Assembly: GCA_007128525.1 (NCBI GenBank)
Contig: SKXG01000131.1
Location: forward strand, 1 to 7,439
DNA from: Pseudomonadales bacterium
Lineage (GTDB): Bacteria > Pseudomonadota > Gammaproteobacteria > Pseudomonadales > Azotimanducaceae
Direction of reading: 5' to 3'
Length of the DNA: 7,439 nucleotides
The position numbers and the translations under genes were made by a program. Numbering within the stretch: position 1 is the first letter of the stretch; each line of letters starts with the position of its first letter. The notes under the pieces were generated by a model. That model was not told the DNA's origin, searched no databases, and saw nothing but the letters and a program-made list of their open reading frames with translations. Of this stretch, positions 1-6,121 are shown piece by piece.

Positions 1-1941
1 GGCCTGTACATCATGGATGTTGCCAGTGGTGAGCTGGAGCTGTTCGAGCGCGACCCGGAAGCTGAGGTTGATCTGCGTGGCGCGATCTTCTCGCCGGGCA
101 CTGATGAGCTGTTGGCAACGGTCTATCTGGGTGATCGTCAGCGCGTGTATCCCCAGCAGGACGCTTTTGCCGAAGCGCTGAGTTTTCTGCAGTCGGAGCT
201 GAAAGGCGGTGATATATCCTTTACGTCGCAAACGCAGGATGAACGCCTTGCGCTGGTCAGTCTGTCACGGGATGTGAATCCCGGCACCGTGTACCTGTTC
301 GACCGCAAAGCGCGCACGCTGGAAAAGGTCTACCAGCTGCGCGATGACGTGCCGACTGAGGCCATGGCCGAGATGCAGCCGATTCGCTACAAGGCGCGTG
401 ACGGGCTGGAGATTCCGGCCTATCTGACGCTGCCGCCGGGCGTGCCAGCCGAGAACCTGGCCGTGGTCGCGCTGATCCATGGCGGGCCCTGGGCACGAGA
501 CACCTGGGGCTTCCGTTCGCAGGTACAGTTTCTGGCAAACCGGGGTTATGCCGTGCTGCAGCCGAACTTTCGCGGCTCTGACGGCTTCGGTAAGGCGTTC
601 CTGAATGCCGGTAACCGGGCCTGGGGTGATGAGATGCAGGACGACATCACGGATGGCGTGCGTTATCTGATCGAGCAGGGCATCGCGGATCCGTCGCGCG
701 TTTGCATCATGGGCGGCTCTTATGGCGGGTACGCGACGCTGGCAGGCATGACCTTTACGCCGGAGCTCTATGCCTGTGGGGTGAACATCGTGGGTCCGTC
801 GAATCTCATTACGCTGATCAACTCGATTCCACCTTACTGGGGTCCGGTTCGTGAGACATTTGTCCGGCGCATGGGCGATCCGGATACGGACGAAGGTCGG
901 GCGCAGCTCGAGCGGCAGTCGCCGATCAATCACGTGGCGCGCATCCAGCGCCCGTTGCTGGTGATTCATGGTGCCAACGATCCACGCGTGCGCCAGGCCG
1001 AGGCCGATCAGATTGTGGCCGCCATGCGCGACAGAGAGCTGCCGGTGGAATACCTGGTGGCACCGGATGAAGGCCATGGCTTTCGCGGCCTTGAGAACCG
1101 CCTGGCCATGTTCGCCCGCACTGAAGCTTTTCTGGCCGAGCATCTTGGCGGGCGCTATCAATCAGATATGCCAGATGATGTGGCTGATCGGCTGGCCGCG
1201 ATCACCGTGGATGTCGACAGTGTTGAAGTGACCGACCTTGCTGACGAGCTGGCAGCGGCGCGAACTCGGCCTCTGCCAACGGTCGACGTCGCGCAGCTCG
1301 CTCTCGGCACATTCCAGTACCAGACCAAGATGACGATCCAGGGTGATGACATCACGGCCCACAGTGAGCGACGTATATCCGAAGTTGACGACAATGGTGA
1401 TACTCGCATTGAGATTCTGACGACGTCTTCGGGGCCTGCCGGCGACACCCGTGATCAGCTCCTGCTCGACGCGGGCAACTTGCGTCCAGTCAGCCGCTCA
1501 GCCACGCAGGGCCCGGCACAGATCTCGATTCAATACGAGAGCCGCCAGGTTGGTGGCGAGATCGAGGCCGGCCCGCAGCGCATCCCGATCGACATCGAAC
1601 TCGACGCTCCGGTGTTTGCCGGTGAGACTGGGCTGGAAGCCGTGCTGACGACATTGCCACTCGCCGAGGGCTATCGGACGCCGCTGCGTACGGTTGAAGT
1701 TGGCATGCAGCAGCGAGTGCGCTTCTGGCAGCTGGAAGTGCAGGGTCAGGAGCGCATAGAAGTGCCAGCGGGATCCTTCCAGGCCTGGCGAGTCGAGCTT
1801 GCTGCGCTGGATGGCGAAGGTGGTGCGCAGACGGTCTGGGTTCAGGTGGATAAGCCGCGCGTGGTATTGCGCACGCAAGGGCGGCTGCCAGCGCAAATGG
1901 GCGGTGGCCAGTATGTGACGGAGCTGAAAGGCAGTGATTAG
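1..1941 (+). CDS. S9 family (prolyl oligopeptidase) peptidase with extra C-terminal domain, 5' partial
   Basis: Serine peptidase of the prolyl oligopeptidase/acylaminoacyl-peptidase group, which cleaves short peptides. The frame is open from base 1 and the first visible residues ([13 protein letters not shown]) look like a propeller blade, so the ATG at 13 is internal and the N-terminal propeller and any signal peptide lie outside the window. Numbering from base 13, the alpha/beta-hydrolase domain spans about residues 115-380. It has the oxyanion-type HGGPW motif, [10 protein letters not shown], the nucleophile elbow GGSYGGY (Ser236, bases 718-720), Asp323 in HGANDPRV (979-981) and His355 in DEGHGF (1075-1077); all catalytic residues are intact. 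About 260 further residues follow, rich in beta-strand patterns and ending [11 protein letters not shown]. This tail is not part of the S9 fold and resembles DUF3108-type beta domains (inference). An extracytoplasmic location is plausible but cannot be seen. The gene converges on the next one with a 31-bp gap. Confidence 0.95.
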   Translation, partial: GLYIMDVASGELELFERDPEAEVDLRGAIFSPGTDELLATVYLGDRQRVYPQQDAFAEALSFLQSELKGGDISFTSQTQDERLALVSLSRDVNPGTVYLFDRKARTLEKVYQLRDDVPTEAMAEMQPIRYKARDGLEIPAYLTLPPGVPAENLAVVALIHGGPWARDTWGFRSQVQFLANRGYAVLQPNFRGSDGFGKAFLNAGNRAWGDEMQDDITDGVRYLIEQGIADPSRVCIMGGSYGGYATLAGMTFTPELYACGVNIVGPSNLITLINSIPPYWGPVRETFVRRMGDPDTDEGRAQLERQSPINHVARIQRPLLVIHGANDPRVRQAEADQIVAAMRDRELPVEYLVAPDEGHGFRGLENRLAMFARTEAFLAEHLGGRYQSDMPDDVADRLAAITVDVDSVEVTDLADELAAARTRPLPTVDVAQLALGTFQYQTKMTIQGDDITAHSERRISEVDDNGDTRIEILTTSSGPAGDTRDQLLLDAGNLRPVSRSATQGPAQISIQYESRQVGGEIEAGPQRIPIDIELDAPVFAGETGLEAVLTTLPLAEGYRTPLRTVEVGMQQRVRFWQLEVQGQERIEVPAGSFQAWRVELAALDGEGGAQTVWVQVDKPRVVLRTQGRLPAQMGGGQYVTELKGSD

Positions 1942-1953
1942 TTGACCGTGGCA

Positions 1954-1990
1954 CAAAAGCAGAAGAGCTGCGTTAGCCCTGCTGCTTTTG
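1954..1990. terminator. Possible bidirectional hairpin between convergent genes
   Basis: A 9-bp perfect inverted repeat, CAAAAGCAG (1954-1962) and CTGCTTTTG (1982-1990), encloses a 19-nt loop in the 31-bp gap between the two convergent stop codons. The right arm lies inside the last codons of the minus-strand gene. The T/A runs are part of the stem, there is no separate U-tract on either side, and the loop is long, so terminator function is only suggested by the convergent position. Confidence 0.35.
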
Positions 1991-2644
1991 CCGCGTCACT
2001 ATCGACATAAGCAGCAGACCCCAGGCCAACACGAACTCCAGCATCAGTTTTGAGCTTTGCGTGATCAGAATGTTGTGGGCCAGTGGCATCGCTGCCTGCT
2101 CCGGATGGAGCATTCGGCCGGCACTGCCCAGGCCGCAGACTTCCCAGGTGGCAATTGCGAAGAAAAGTACGGCGCCGAGCTGCAGCGTGCCGCTCAAACG
2201 CGTGGCGCCTGTACGGGTGGCCGTATCTGTGGCACTGGCCCGGCGCGGATACAGGAGCACCAAGGTGATGGCGACAAGGATCATCCCACCGAAGGTGATA
2301 TAGAACCAGGCACCGGGCGCGGGCAACGACGGCCACGACCAGAGCGCGAGCCAGACCAGTGCCGCGCATACGACGTACTTGGTGTACAGGCCTTCCCGGA
2401 TAGCGTAGGCAATGCCCAACGCGAGCACGCCCAACTGAAACGAGTACATCCAGACAATGGTCTTGGTGGCGCCGATAAGAACCGCCAGATCGAAGGTGTT
2501 GCCCGCCGGTGAGGTGCCGCCACGTTCCAAAAAGCGGATGTAGCCAGGCAGCGCAATGTAGTTGCCGGCCGCTGCATACACCAGCAGAAGTACGCCCGCC
2601 ACGATCAGAAAACCACTGACACCACTAAACTGTTCCCGGTACAT
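1973..2644 (-). CDS. Six-helix integral membrane protein of unknown function
   Basis: Predicted inner-membrane protein of 223 residues; I do not recognise the family. Hydrophobic segments lie at about residues 11-30, 62-82, 88-104, 113-132, 154-172 and 197-216, separated by short polar loops, with a basic tail (TRQKQQG) and an Arg-rich loop at 134-149. There is no cytoplasmic domain, no Cys cluster and no clear ligand motif; NYIALPGY after helix 1 and the SSKL before the last helix are the most distinctive polar spots. I chose the ATG at 2644 because AGAGGA sits 7 nt upstream of it. The frame stays open to 2941, but that extension is hydrophilic, Arg/Pro-rich and overlaps the AraC gene, so it is a shadow. 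The gene lies 118 bp downstream of the AraC regulator on the same strand, so it is either in one operon with it or is its target. No function is assigned. Confidence 0.8.
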   Translation of the reverse strand: MYREQFSGVSGFLIVAGVLLLVYAAAGNYIALPGYIRFLERGGTSPAGNTFDLAVLIGATKTIVWMYSFQLGVLALGIAYAIREGLYTKYVVCAALVWLALWSWPSLPAPGAWFYITFGGMILVAITLVLLYPRRASATDTATRTGATRLSGTLQLGAVLFFAIATWEVCGLGSAGRMLHPEQAAMPLAHNILITQSSKLMLEFVLAWGLLLMSIVTRQKQQG

Positions 2645-2762
2645 GCGCCCATCCTCTAATGGCTGACTTGATGGCTGTGAGCGGGGCCGTCGCCAGAGCA
2701 GCGTGCCACCCGGCCTAACGCTAGCGCACCGGCCGTTATCAAACCTTGGAAAAAAGCGACAT

Positions 2763-3566
2763 CTACAGTGGCCGCAGGTGCTGCCCGGTCGACCGATAGA
2801 GCCAGGAGCCGGAAGTCCCGCTTGCCGAAGCATGATCTGGCAACGCGTGCGGTGAAAATCCGGCAAAGGCCTTGAAGTCGTTATGCAGATGCGACTGATC
2901 GTAGTAGCCCACCTCCAGCGCCAGGTCCGCGAGCTCGCCACGTGCCAGGCCGCGTCGGCGGAGCAGGTTCAGCACGCGGTCGAAGCGAGAAAGCCGCTGA
3001 TAGCGTTTGGCGGACATACCGAATTGTCGCTGGAAATTGCGTTCAATCTGGCGCAGCGAAAGCCCCGTCGCCGCCGCGACGGCACGCGGGCGTTGCTCGC
3101 GTAGCAGCGTCATCAAACAAAGCGAGTCAGTGAGTGGAAACGGCGTGTCCAAACTTGTGCCTTCGCAGCGGCGCAATACTTTGCGCAGTTCTTCCTCGAC
3201 CAACGCCAGCGCTCCGTGGGGCCAAGCTTCGGCGAGCTGGTGTACCAGTGGCTCCAGGCCGCGCAGCCCCGCAGATTGCGCCGTTACGAATTCATCGGTG
3301 AGTGCTGGCGCGCTCAGGGCGCCGAAATGGTGGAGCATCCCGGGCCGCAGGATCACGCTTATTGAGGTGAGCGGGCTGGTGCTGCGGGTTGCGACCACAC
3401 GGCTCGCCGGTCCGGCGACGAAGACCTCCGGGCCGTAGGCGCGCCGGCTGCCGTCGTCGGCATAGTTCGAGCTGCCAGCTAGAACCAGGTGCAGTGCGGC
3501 GTCTGCTCCGGCCGGCGAATTCTGCGGTTGTTCGCCCTGGGAATCGGGTGGAATTTGAGTGTTCAA
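2763..3566 (-). CDS. AraC/XylS family transcriptional regulator
   Basis: DNA-binding regulator of 267 residues, the usual AraC-family length. The C-terminal part holds two helix-turn-helix units: about residues 161-185 (AAATGLSLRQIERNFQRQFG) and 209-232 (ELADLALEVGYYDQSHLHND), followed by FKAFAGFSPH, the family signature. The N-terminal 130 residues include a YGPEVFVAGPASR strip and a GMLHHFG strip, like the cupin-type ligand or effector domain of AraC proteins of the DUF6597 kind; the ligand is unknown. The start is a TTG at 3566-3564 with GGGG 4 nt upstream of TAGCC-TTG. No ATG occurs in frame near the N-terminus, so TTG is the best choice. A downstream start would cost only the disordered first 20 residues. 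The likely target is the adjacent membrane protein gene or this gene itself; a 10-bp hairpin/palindrome lies just upstream at 3600-3623. Confidence 0.9.
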   Translation of the reverse strand: MNTQIPPDSQGEQPQNSPAGADAALHLVLAGSSNYADDGSRRAYGPEVFVAGPASRVVATRSTSPLTSISVILRPGMLHHFGALSAPALTDEFVTAQSAGLRGLEPLVHQLAEAWPHGALALVEEELRKVLRRCEGTSLDTPFPLTDSLCLMTLLREQRPRAVAAATGLSLRQIERNFQRQFGMSAKRYQRLSRFDRVLNLLRRRGLARGELADLALEVGYYDQSHLHNDFKAFAGFSPHALPDHASASGTSGSWLYRSTGQHLRPL

Positions 3567-3599
3567 GGCTACCCCAGAGTATCGCTCAGGGCGCCATCT

Positions 3600-3623
3600 T
3601 CAGCACGGGCGTTCCTGTGCTGA
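3600..3623. promoter_or_regulatory. Inverted repeat upstream of the AraC gene
   Basis: Arms TCAGCACGGG (3600-3609) and CCTGTGCTGA (3614-3623) pair over 10 bp (one G-T pair) with a 4-nt CGTT loop. The repeat lies 34-57 nt upstream of the TTG start of the AraC gene. It has no U-tract on either strand, so it is not a terminator. It could be an operator or a leader hairpin. A GATACT that might serve as a -10 element for the AraC gene lies between this repeat and the start codon, but no good -35 matches it. Confidence 0.35.
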
Positions 3624-3653
3624 CAGCTTCTTAACACAGAGAGCTGGACGCAG

Positions 3654-3665
3654 CCGACCGGTCGG
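3654..3665. repeat. 12-bp perfect palindrome CCGACCGGTCGG
   Basis: Perfect 12-bp palindrome in the non-coding stretch between the AraC gene (minus) and the small gene at 3790 (plus). Its length and symmetry are typical of dimeric repressor operators, and the divergent arrangement of the two genes would suit one. No regulator can be matched to it from the window, and GC-rich palindromes of this size also arise by chance. Confidence 0.3.
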
Positions 3666-3688
3666 GGCACGATTACAGATGCGTTTCA

Positions 3689-3735
3689 CGACACGCAGCA
3701 GGCCGAGCGTGCGCAGCCTTGGCGCTGACACGTGT
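3689..3735. repeat. Nested inverted repeats upstream of the small gene
   Basis: ACGACACG (3689-3696) and CGTGTCGT (3728-3735) form an 8-bp perfect inverted repeat. The right arm overlaps the 10-bp palindrome GACACGTGTC, itself flanked by GCTGA/TCAGC. Alternative pairings are therefore possible in the leader of the small gene that starts at 3790. No -10/-35 pair could be picked with confidence in this stretch. Confidence 0.3.
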
Positions 3736-3789
3736 CGTCAGCCGCGCCCGAGCAGACCAGCGCGCTTGCAGTAGCAAGGAGGAGCCAAC

Positions 3790-3960
3790 ATGACACGCCA
3801 ATCCGGTAAGGAGACATCTTCAGGGCGCTCCCATCTTTCAGTGTTAGCGAAGATGTTGGAATACAGCGCGAGGGACGAAAGTCCACAGCGCCGACAGCAG
3901 CGGCAGGCAGAGGCGAAGAAGCTGCGCGAACTGGGCCGCCAACCGCCGAAAGAACTGTAG
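3790..3960 (+). CDS. Small basic protein, 56 residues, unknown function
   Basis: An open frame of 56 codons plus TAG, not recognised as any family. The ATG at 3790 is preceded by AAGGAGG with a 7-nt gap to the start, the strongest Shine-Dalgarno in the window, which is the main reason to call it a gene. The product begins MTRQSGKETSSGRSHLSVLA and has a short hydrophobic patch (LSVLAKMLEY). The C-terminal half is highly charged, likely helical and Arg/Gln/Lys-rich (RRQQRQAEAKKLRELG), ending in QPPKEL. No signal peptide or membrane helix is visible. The composition would suit a nucleic-acid or ribosome-associated small protein (inference only). It stands alone on the plus strand, 223 bp from the divergent AraC gene, with a small hairpin over its stop codon. 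A short chance frame remains possible. Confidence 0.6.
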   Translation: MTRQSGKETSSGRSHLSVLAKMLEYSARDESPQRRQQRQAEAKKLRELGRQPPKEL

Positions 3961-3980
3961 CCAGCTTCCTGGCTGCTTTC
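3959..3980 (+). terminator. Weak hairpin at the end of the small gene
   Basis: AGCCAG (3959-3964), loop CTTC, CTGGCT (3969-3974), then GCTTTCC. The stem starts in the TAG stop codon of the small gene. The stem is only 6 bp and the T-run only three, so this is at best a weak intrinsic terminator. Confidence 0.3.
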
Positions 3981-4313
3981 CGATACATTGCGTCTTTGCC
4001 AGTATCATCTGTTCCAAATGTCAGCCACTCGAAACAGCAGCGCTTGAATGATAAGTCCTTTTCCAGTGAGTTTGATTCCCATGTGGCCAACATAGACGTT
4101 CGTCTGCGCTGCTTGTCTGCTGAATTGCTTTATCTAGGGCCCACAACGGCGTGATGCAGTATCCCGTACAGTGCTTCTCGACTGACCAGACCGTCGTCGG
4201 TTGCATCCGGCCGAGCCGGTGCCTGCGTTGTGTCTTGTTCCTCTGTCATGATGCTCGATCGACCCCAAATCTGCCCGCCGGCTTTCATGAAGGTGGCAAG
4301 CGGCGTGGATAGA
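3961..4313. other. About 350 bp without a convincing gene
   Basis: Between the small gene and the AbiE operator both strands carry only short open frames with no recognisable family and no good ribosome binding sites. The stretch looks less GC-rich than its neighbours, which fits an accessory or decayed segment. On the minus strand a frame at about 4128-3998 contains NVYVGHMGIKLTGKG, which reads somewhat protein-like, but it lacks a start codon with a ribosome site and could not be tied to a family. No tRNA, direct repeat or transposon end was found. Confidence 0.5.
4130..4249 (-). CDS. Doubtful 39-residue ORF divergent from abiEi
   Basis: ATG at 4249 to TAA at 4130 gives a product starting MTEEQDTTQAPARPDATDDG, acidic at the front, followed by LVSREALYGILHHAVVG, which could form an amphipathic helix. 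It points away from the AbiE operator, so it could be a small gene or the head of a truncated one. There is no clear Shine-Dalgarno (only GAG in front of the start). The frame can also be opened up to a TTG at 4321. No family is recognised, and chance is the likelier explanation. Confidence 0.2.
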   Translation of the reverse strand: MTEEQDTTQAPARPDATDDGLVSREALYGILHHAVVGPR

Positions 4314-4362
4314 TGATACAAATCCTCGGCACATAGAGTCTATACATCGAGCATTTGTATCA
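4314..4362 (+). promoter_or_regulatory. AbiE operator/promoter: large interrupted palindrome abutting the abiEi start
   Basis: Outer arms TGATACAAATCCTCG (4314-4328) and CGAGCATTTGTATCA (4348-4362) are inverted copies matching at 14 of 15 positions. An inner palindrome ATAGA-G-TCTAT (4333-4343) has exactly the same centre, base 4338. The right arm ends on the base before the ATG at 4363. The candidate -10 TATACA (4341-4346) lies inside; no convincing -35 was found at normal spacing. AbiEi proteins are known to repress their own operon by cooperative binding to inverted repeats through their N-terminal winged helix, so this is the expected operator. If TATACA is the -10, the transcript starts within about 10-15 nt of the ATG, leaving no room for a Shine-Dalgarno (none is seen). 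Confidence 0.75.
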
Positions 4363-4980
4363 ATGACAAAGCCCCGATCGCAGCGTGAGCTCGCCCAAAC
4401 CCTGCTGAAGAAGCGGGGAATCATGCGCCTGCTCGAGCTGCGCGAGGCCGGAGTGACCGCGGCGACCATGAGCCGTATGGAGCGGGCCGGCGAAGTTGTC
4501 CGCCTGTCGCGGGGCGTCTATCAATTGTCGGACGCTGAACTGGACCCAAATCACAGCCTGGCGGAGGCTGCGAAGCGTGTGCCCAAGGGTATTGTATGTC
4601 TCGTCTCGGCGCTGGCATTCCATGGCCTGACCGACCAACTACCTCCGAAAGTCTGGATGGCGATCGGATCCAAGGACTGGGCGCCGCAGCGCAGCGGTGC
4701 GGGCATCCGCATCGTGCGTTTCACAGATAGTCTGCTGAGGGAGGGGGTCGAGACGCACGGAATCGAGGGTGTGCCCGTCAGAATCTTCGGGGTGTCCAAG
4801 ACAGTGGCGGATTGCTTCCGACATCGTAGCAAAGTGGGCCTGTCCGTCGCGATCGAGGGGCTACAAGAGGCGCTGAGGCAACGCAAGGCGACTCCGGCGG
4901 AAGTCGCTCGTCAAGCTGAGAAGGGCGGGGTGTCCACAGTTGTGCGCCCGTATCTGGAGGCGCTGACGGCCAATGCCTAG
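4363..4980 (+). CDS. abiEi: AbiEi-family antitoxin / transcriptional autorepressor
   Basis: Antitoxin and repressor of an AbiE-type toxin-antitoxin operon, 205 residues. Residues 8-55 form a winged helix-turn-helix with the family pattern: LLKKRGIMRLLELREAGVT for the first helices, MSRMERAGEVVRLSRGVYQL for the recognition helix and the wing. Residues 60-205 are the antitoxin domain, marked by VCLVSALAFHGL at 78-89, VWMAIG, and the conserved VSKTVADCFRHRSKVGL at 144-160. AbiEi of this kind binds inverted repeats in its own promoter and counters the toxin, in the best-studied case without forming a stable complex (type IV behaviour, known for the family and not visible here). The start at 4363 fits the winged-helix N-terminus and directly follows the operator; no Shine-Dalgarno is seen. 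The gene overlaps the toxin gene by 8 bp, so the two are translated together. The length is normal and no damage is seen. Confidence 0.92.
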   Translation: MTKPRSQRELAQTLLKKRGIMRLLELREAGVTAATMSRMERAGEVVRLSRGVYQLSDAELDPNHSLAEAAKRVPKGIVCLVSALAFHGLTDQLPPKVWMAIGSKDWAPQRSGAGIRIVRFTDSLLREGVETHGIEGVPVRIFGVSKTVADCFRHRSKVGLSVAIEGLQEALRQRKATPAEVARQAEKGGVSTVVRPYLEALTANA

Positions 4981-5848
4981 AAAGATCAGAAACGTCGGCG
5001 CCTCCGTGCGGGCGCGTCTGCAGAATCTCTCTCGAGAAACGGGGCAGAGTTTCGAGCTGATTCTCACCCGGTATGCGTTGGAACGCCTGCTTTACCGTCT
5101 CAGCACGTCGGCATTCACTGACCGATTTGTGCTCAAGGGCGCGATGCTGTTTACGAGCTGGTTCTCAGATCCACACCGGGCTACGCGTGATCTTGACCTG
5201 CTGGGGTTCGGCGATCCAAGCCCGGAGACGATGGTCGCGGTGTTCAAGGAGATTCTCGCCATAGACGTCGAGGATGGCGTCGATTTCGACTCTGACGCGG
5301 TGCGTGTCGACCAGATCCGGGAGGAGCTCGAGTACGGCGGACTGCGGCTGCGCATGACCGCGTCGATCAGTGGTGCCCGTATTGCCCTGACGGTTGACGT
5401 CGCATTCGGAGACGCGTTGGAGCCGGGTGCCGAGGTCATCGACTATCCGTGCATTCTGGACCTTCCGGCACCTCGCCTGCGCGCGTACGCCCGCGAAACG
5501 GTGATTGCAGAGAAATTCCAGGCAATGGTGGCGCTTGGGCGCGCGAACAGCAGAATGAAGGACATCTATGACATTTGGCTACTCAGCCAGTCGTTTCCTT
5601 TCGACAACGACCGGCTTGCCCGTGCAATCTCAGCGACCTTCGAACGACGCGAGACCGAAATCCCGTCCGACCTGCCTGATGCCCTTACGCCAGCCTTCGC
5701 CGAGGATGAGCAGAAGCAGCGTCAGTGGCATGCTTTTCTGGAGAACGTGGCAACTCGTCCCGGCAGCCTCGCCGATGTGATTACGAGTGTTGCTCGATTC
5801 ATCATGCCTCACGCGATCGCCGCAGCGAAGATCGGCAGGATGGATTGA
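4973..5848 (+). CDS. abiEii: AbiEii/AbiGii-family nucleotidyltransferase toxin
   Basis: Toxin of the AbiE pair, 291 residues, DUF1814/nucleotidyltransferase fold. Motifs in order: FVLKGAMLF at 52-60 (glycine-bearing motif I); RATRDLDLLG at 69-78 with the metal-binding Asp pair D73/D75; LTVDVAFGD at 139-147 (third acidic residue D142); and AEKFQAM with K181 plus RMKDIYDIWLLS at 194-205 (motif IV, Lys and Asp). All are intact, so the enzyme should be active. Relatives such as the mycobacterial MenT toxins add nucleotides to tRNA acceptor ends and stop translation, and AbiE was first known as a phage abortive-infection system; the substrate of this member is not readable from sequence. The ATG at 4973 lies inside the last codons of abiEi. 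A GGAGG sits 12 nt upstream of the start, far for direct use, which points to translational coupling. No further cognate gene follows. Confidence 0.93.
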   Translation: MPRKIRNVGASVRARLQNLSRETGQSFELILTRYALERLLYRLSTSAFTDRFVLKGAMLFTSWFSDPHRATRDLDLLGFGDPSPETMVAVFKEILAIDVEDGVDFDSDAVRVDQIREELEYGGLRLRMTASISGARIALTVDVAFGDALEPGAEVIDYPCILDLPAPRLRAYARETVIAEKFQAMVALGRANSRMKDIYDIWLLSQSFPFDNDRLARAISATFERRETEIPSDLPDALTPAFAEDEQKQRQWHAFLENVATRPGSLADVITSVARFIMPHAIAAAKIGRMD

Positions 5849-5991
5849 TGCCATCGGATCCGAGCCGCCTCATCGAATACGTCGATCGCATAGCTGCCCA
5901 AGTCCGTATAGCCCAGCTCTAGCGCCAGGTTGTGATGTATCTCGTAACCGGCGAACACGCTCCATAAATGGTCTTTATCATCGAATGTGAC
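5849..5991 (-). pseudogene. Fragment of an OmpA/OprF-like outer membrane barrel gene
   Basis: Read on the minus strand from 5991 down, the frame gives VTFDDKDHLW, then SVFAGYEIHHNLALELGY and TDLGSYAID. The FDDKD-x-W...FAGY-x(4)-NLALELGYTDLGSY pattern is the internal signature of OmpA-type eight-strand barrels (opacity/OprF N-terminal domain family). Only about 40-48 codons remain. A TGA at 5994-5992 interrupts the frame directly upstream. A neighbouring frame just before it reads YYRKVDLFVPAES (about 6025-5988), which could be the preceding strand after a frameshift. On the other side the match runs out at the abiEii stop codon. There is no start, signal peptide or barrel end. The gene-sized remainder is missing, so it is a relic, probably cut by arrival of the AbiE module. 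Confidence 0.65.
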
Positions 5992-6074
5992 TCAGCTGGG
6001 ACAAACAAGTCAACCTTCCTGTAGTAGAAGCAGGACATGTCCGTTGGCCAGCAAGAAATCGGCACGTGCAGGCA

Positions 6075-6107
6075 ACAAAAAACCCCAGCTGTCTCCAGCT
6101 GGGGTTT
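6075..6107 (-). terminator. Strong rho-independent terminator of the repeat-protein gene
   Basis: Perfect 12-bp stem AAACCCCAGCTG (6080-6091) / CAGCTGGGGTTT (6096-6107) with a 4-nt TCTC loop. On the minus strand it is followed by an uninterrupted T-run (the A6 at 6077-6082, partly in the stem), 14 nt after the TAG of the gene at 6122. On the plus strand only TTT follows, so it may also stop transcripts coming from abiEii, but less efficiently. Confidence 0.88.
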
Positions 6108-6121
6108 CGTCGTTGGCGGCG

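Noticed and set aside
265..1161. Long minus-strand open frame (298 codons) opposite the S9 peptidase
   Set aside because: It lies fully antisense to an S9 domain with intact catalytic motifs; the product is His/Arg-rich with no family features, a typical shadow in GC-rich DNA.
2665..2762. Possible promoter or terminator between the AraC and membrane protein genes (CGCTAGCG palindrome, T-run)
   Set aside because: The T-run precedes the palindrome in the transcription direction rather than following it, and no -10/-35 pair with normal spacing could be found.
2645..2941. 99-codon upstream extension of the membrane protein
   Set aside because: It overlaps the AraC gene in another frame, is hydrophilic and Arg/Pro-rich, and a good ribosome site precedes the internal ATG at 2644.
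3869..3886. GAGGGACGAAAGTCC, resembling the conserved GAGGAAAGTCC block of bacterial RNase P RNA
   Set aside because: The flanking RNase P core helices and other conserved blocks are absent, and it lies inside the small coding frame; it is a chance match.
3686..4093. Minus-strand ORF of 135 codons over the small gene
   Set aside because: No ribosome site or family features; it is antisense to the frame with the strong Shine-Dalgarno, and its Cys/Ser-rich composition looks random.
4306..5850. Possible direct repeat GGAT(A/T)GATG flanking the AbiE module as a target-site duplication
   Set aside because: Only 8 of 9 bases match, the right copy overlaps the toxin stop codon, and no transposase or integrase is present; chance cannot be excluded.
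5848..5922. 24-codon plus-strand ORF whose ATG overlaps the abiEii stop (TGATG), a possible third operon gene
   Set aside because: It is exactly antisense to the recognisable OmpA-like fragment, so its open frame is explained as a shadow; it is very short and has no own ribosome site.
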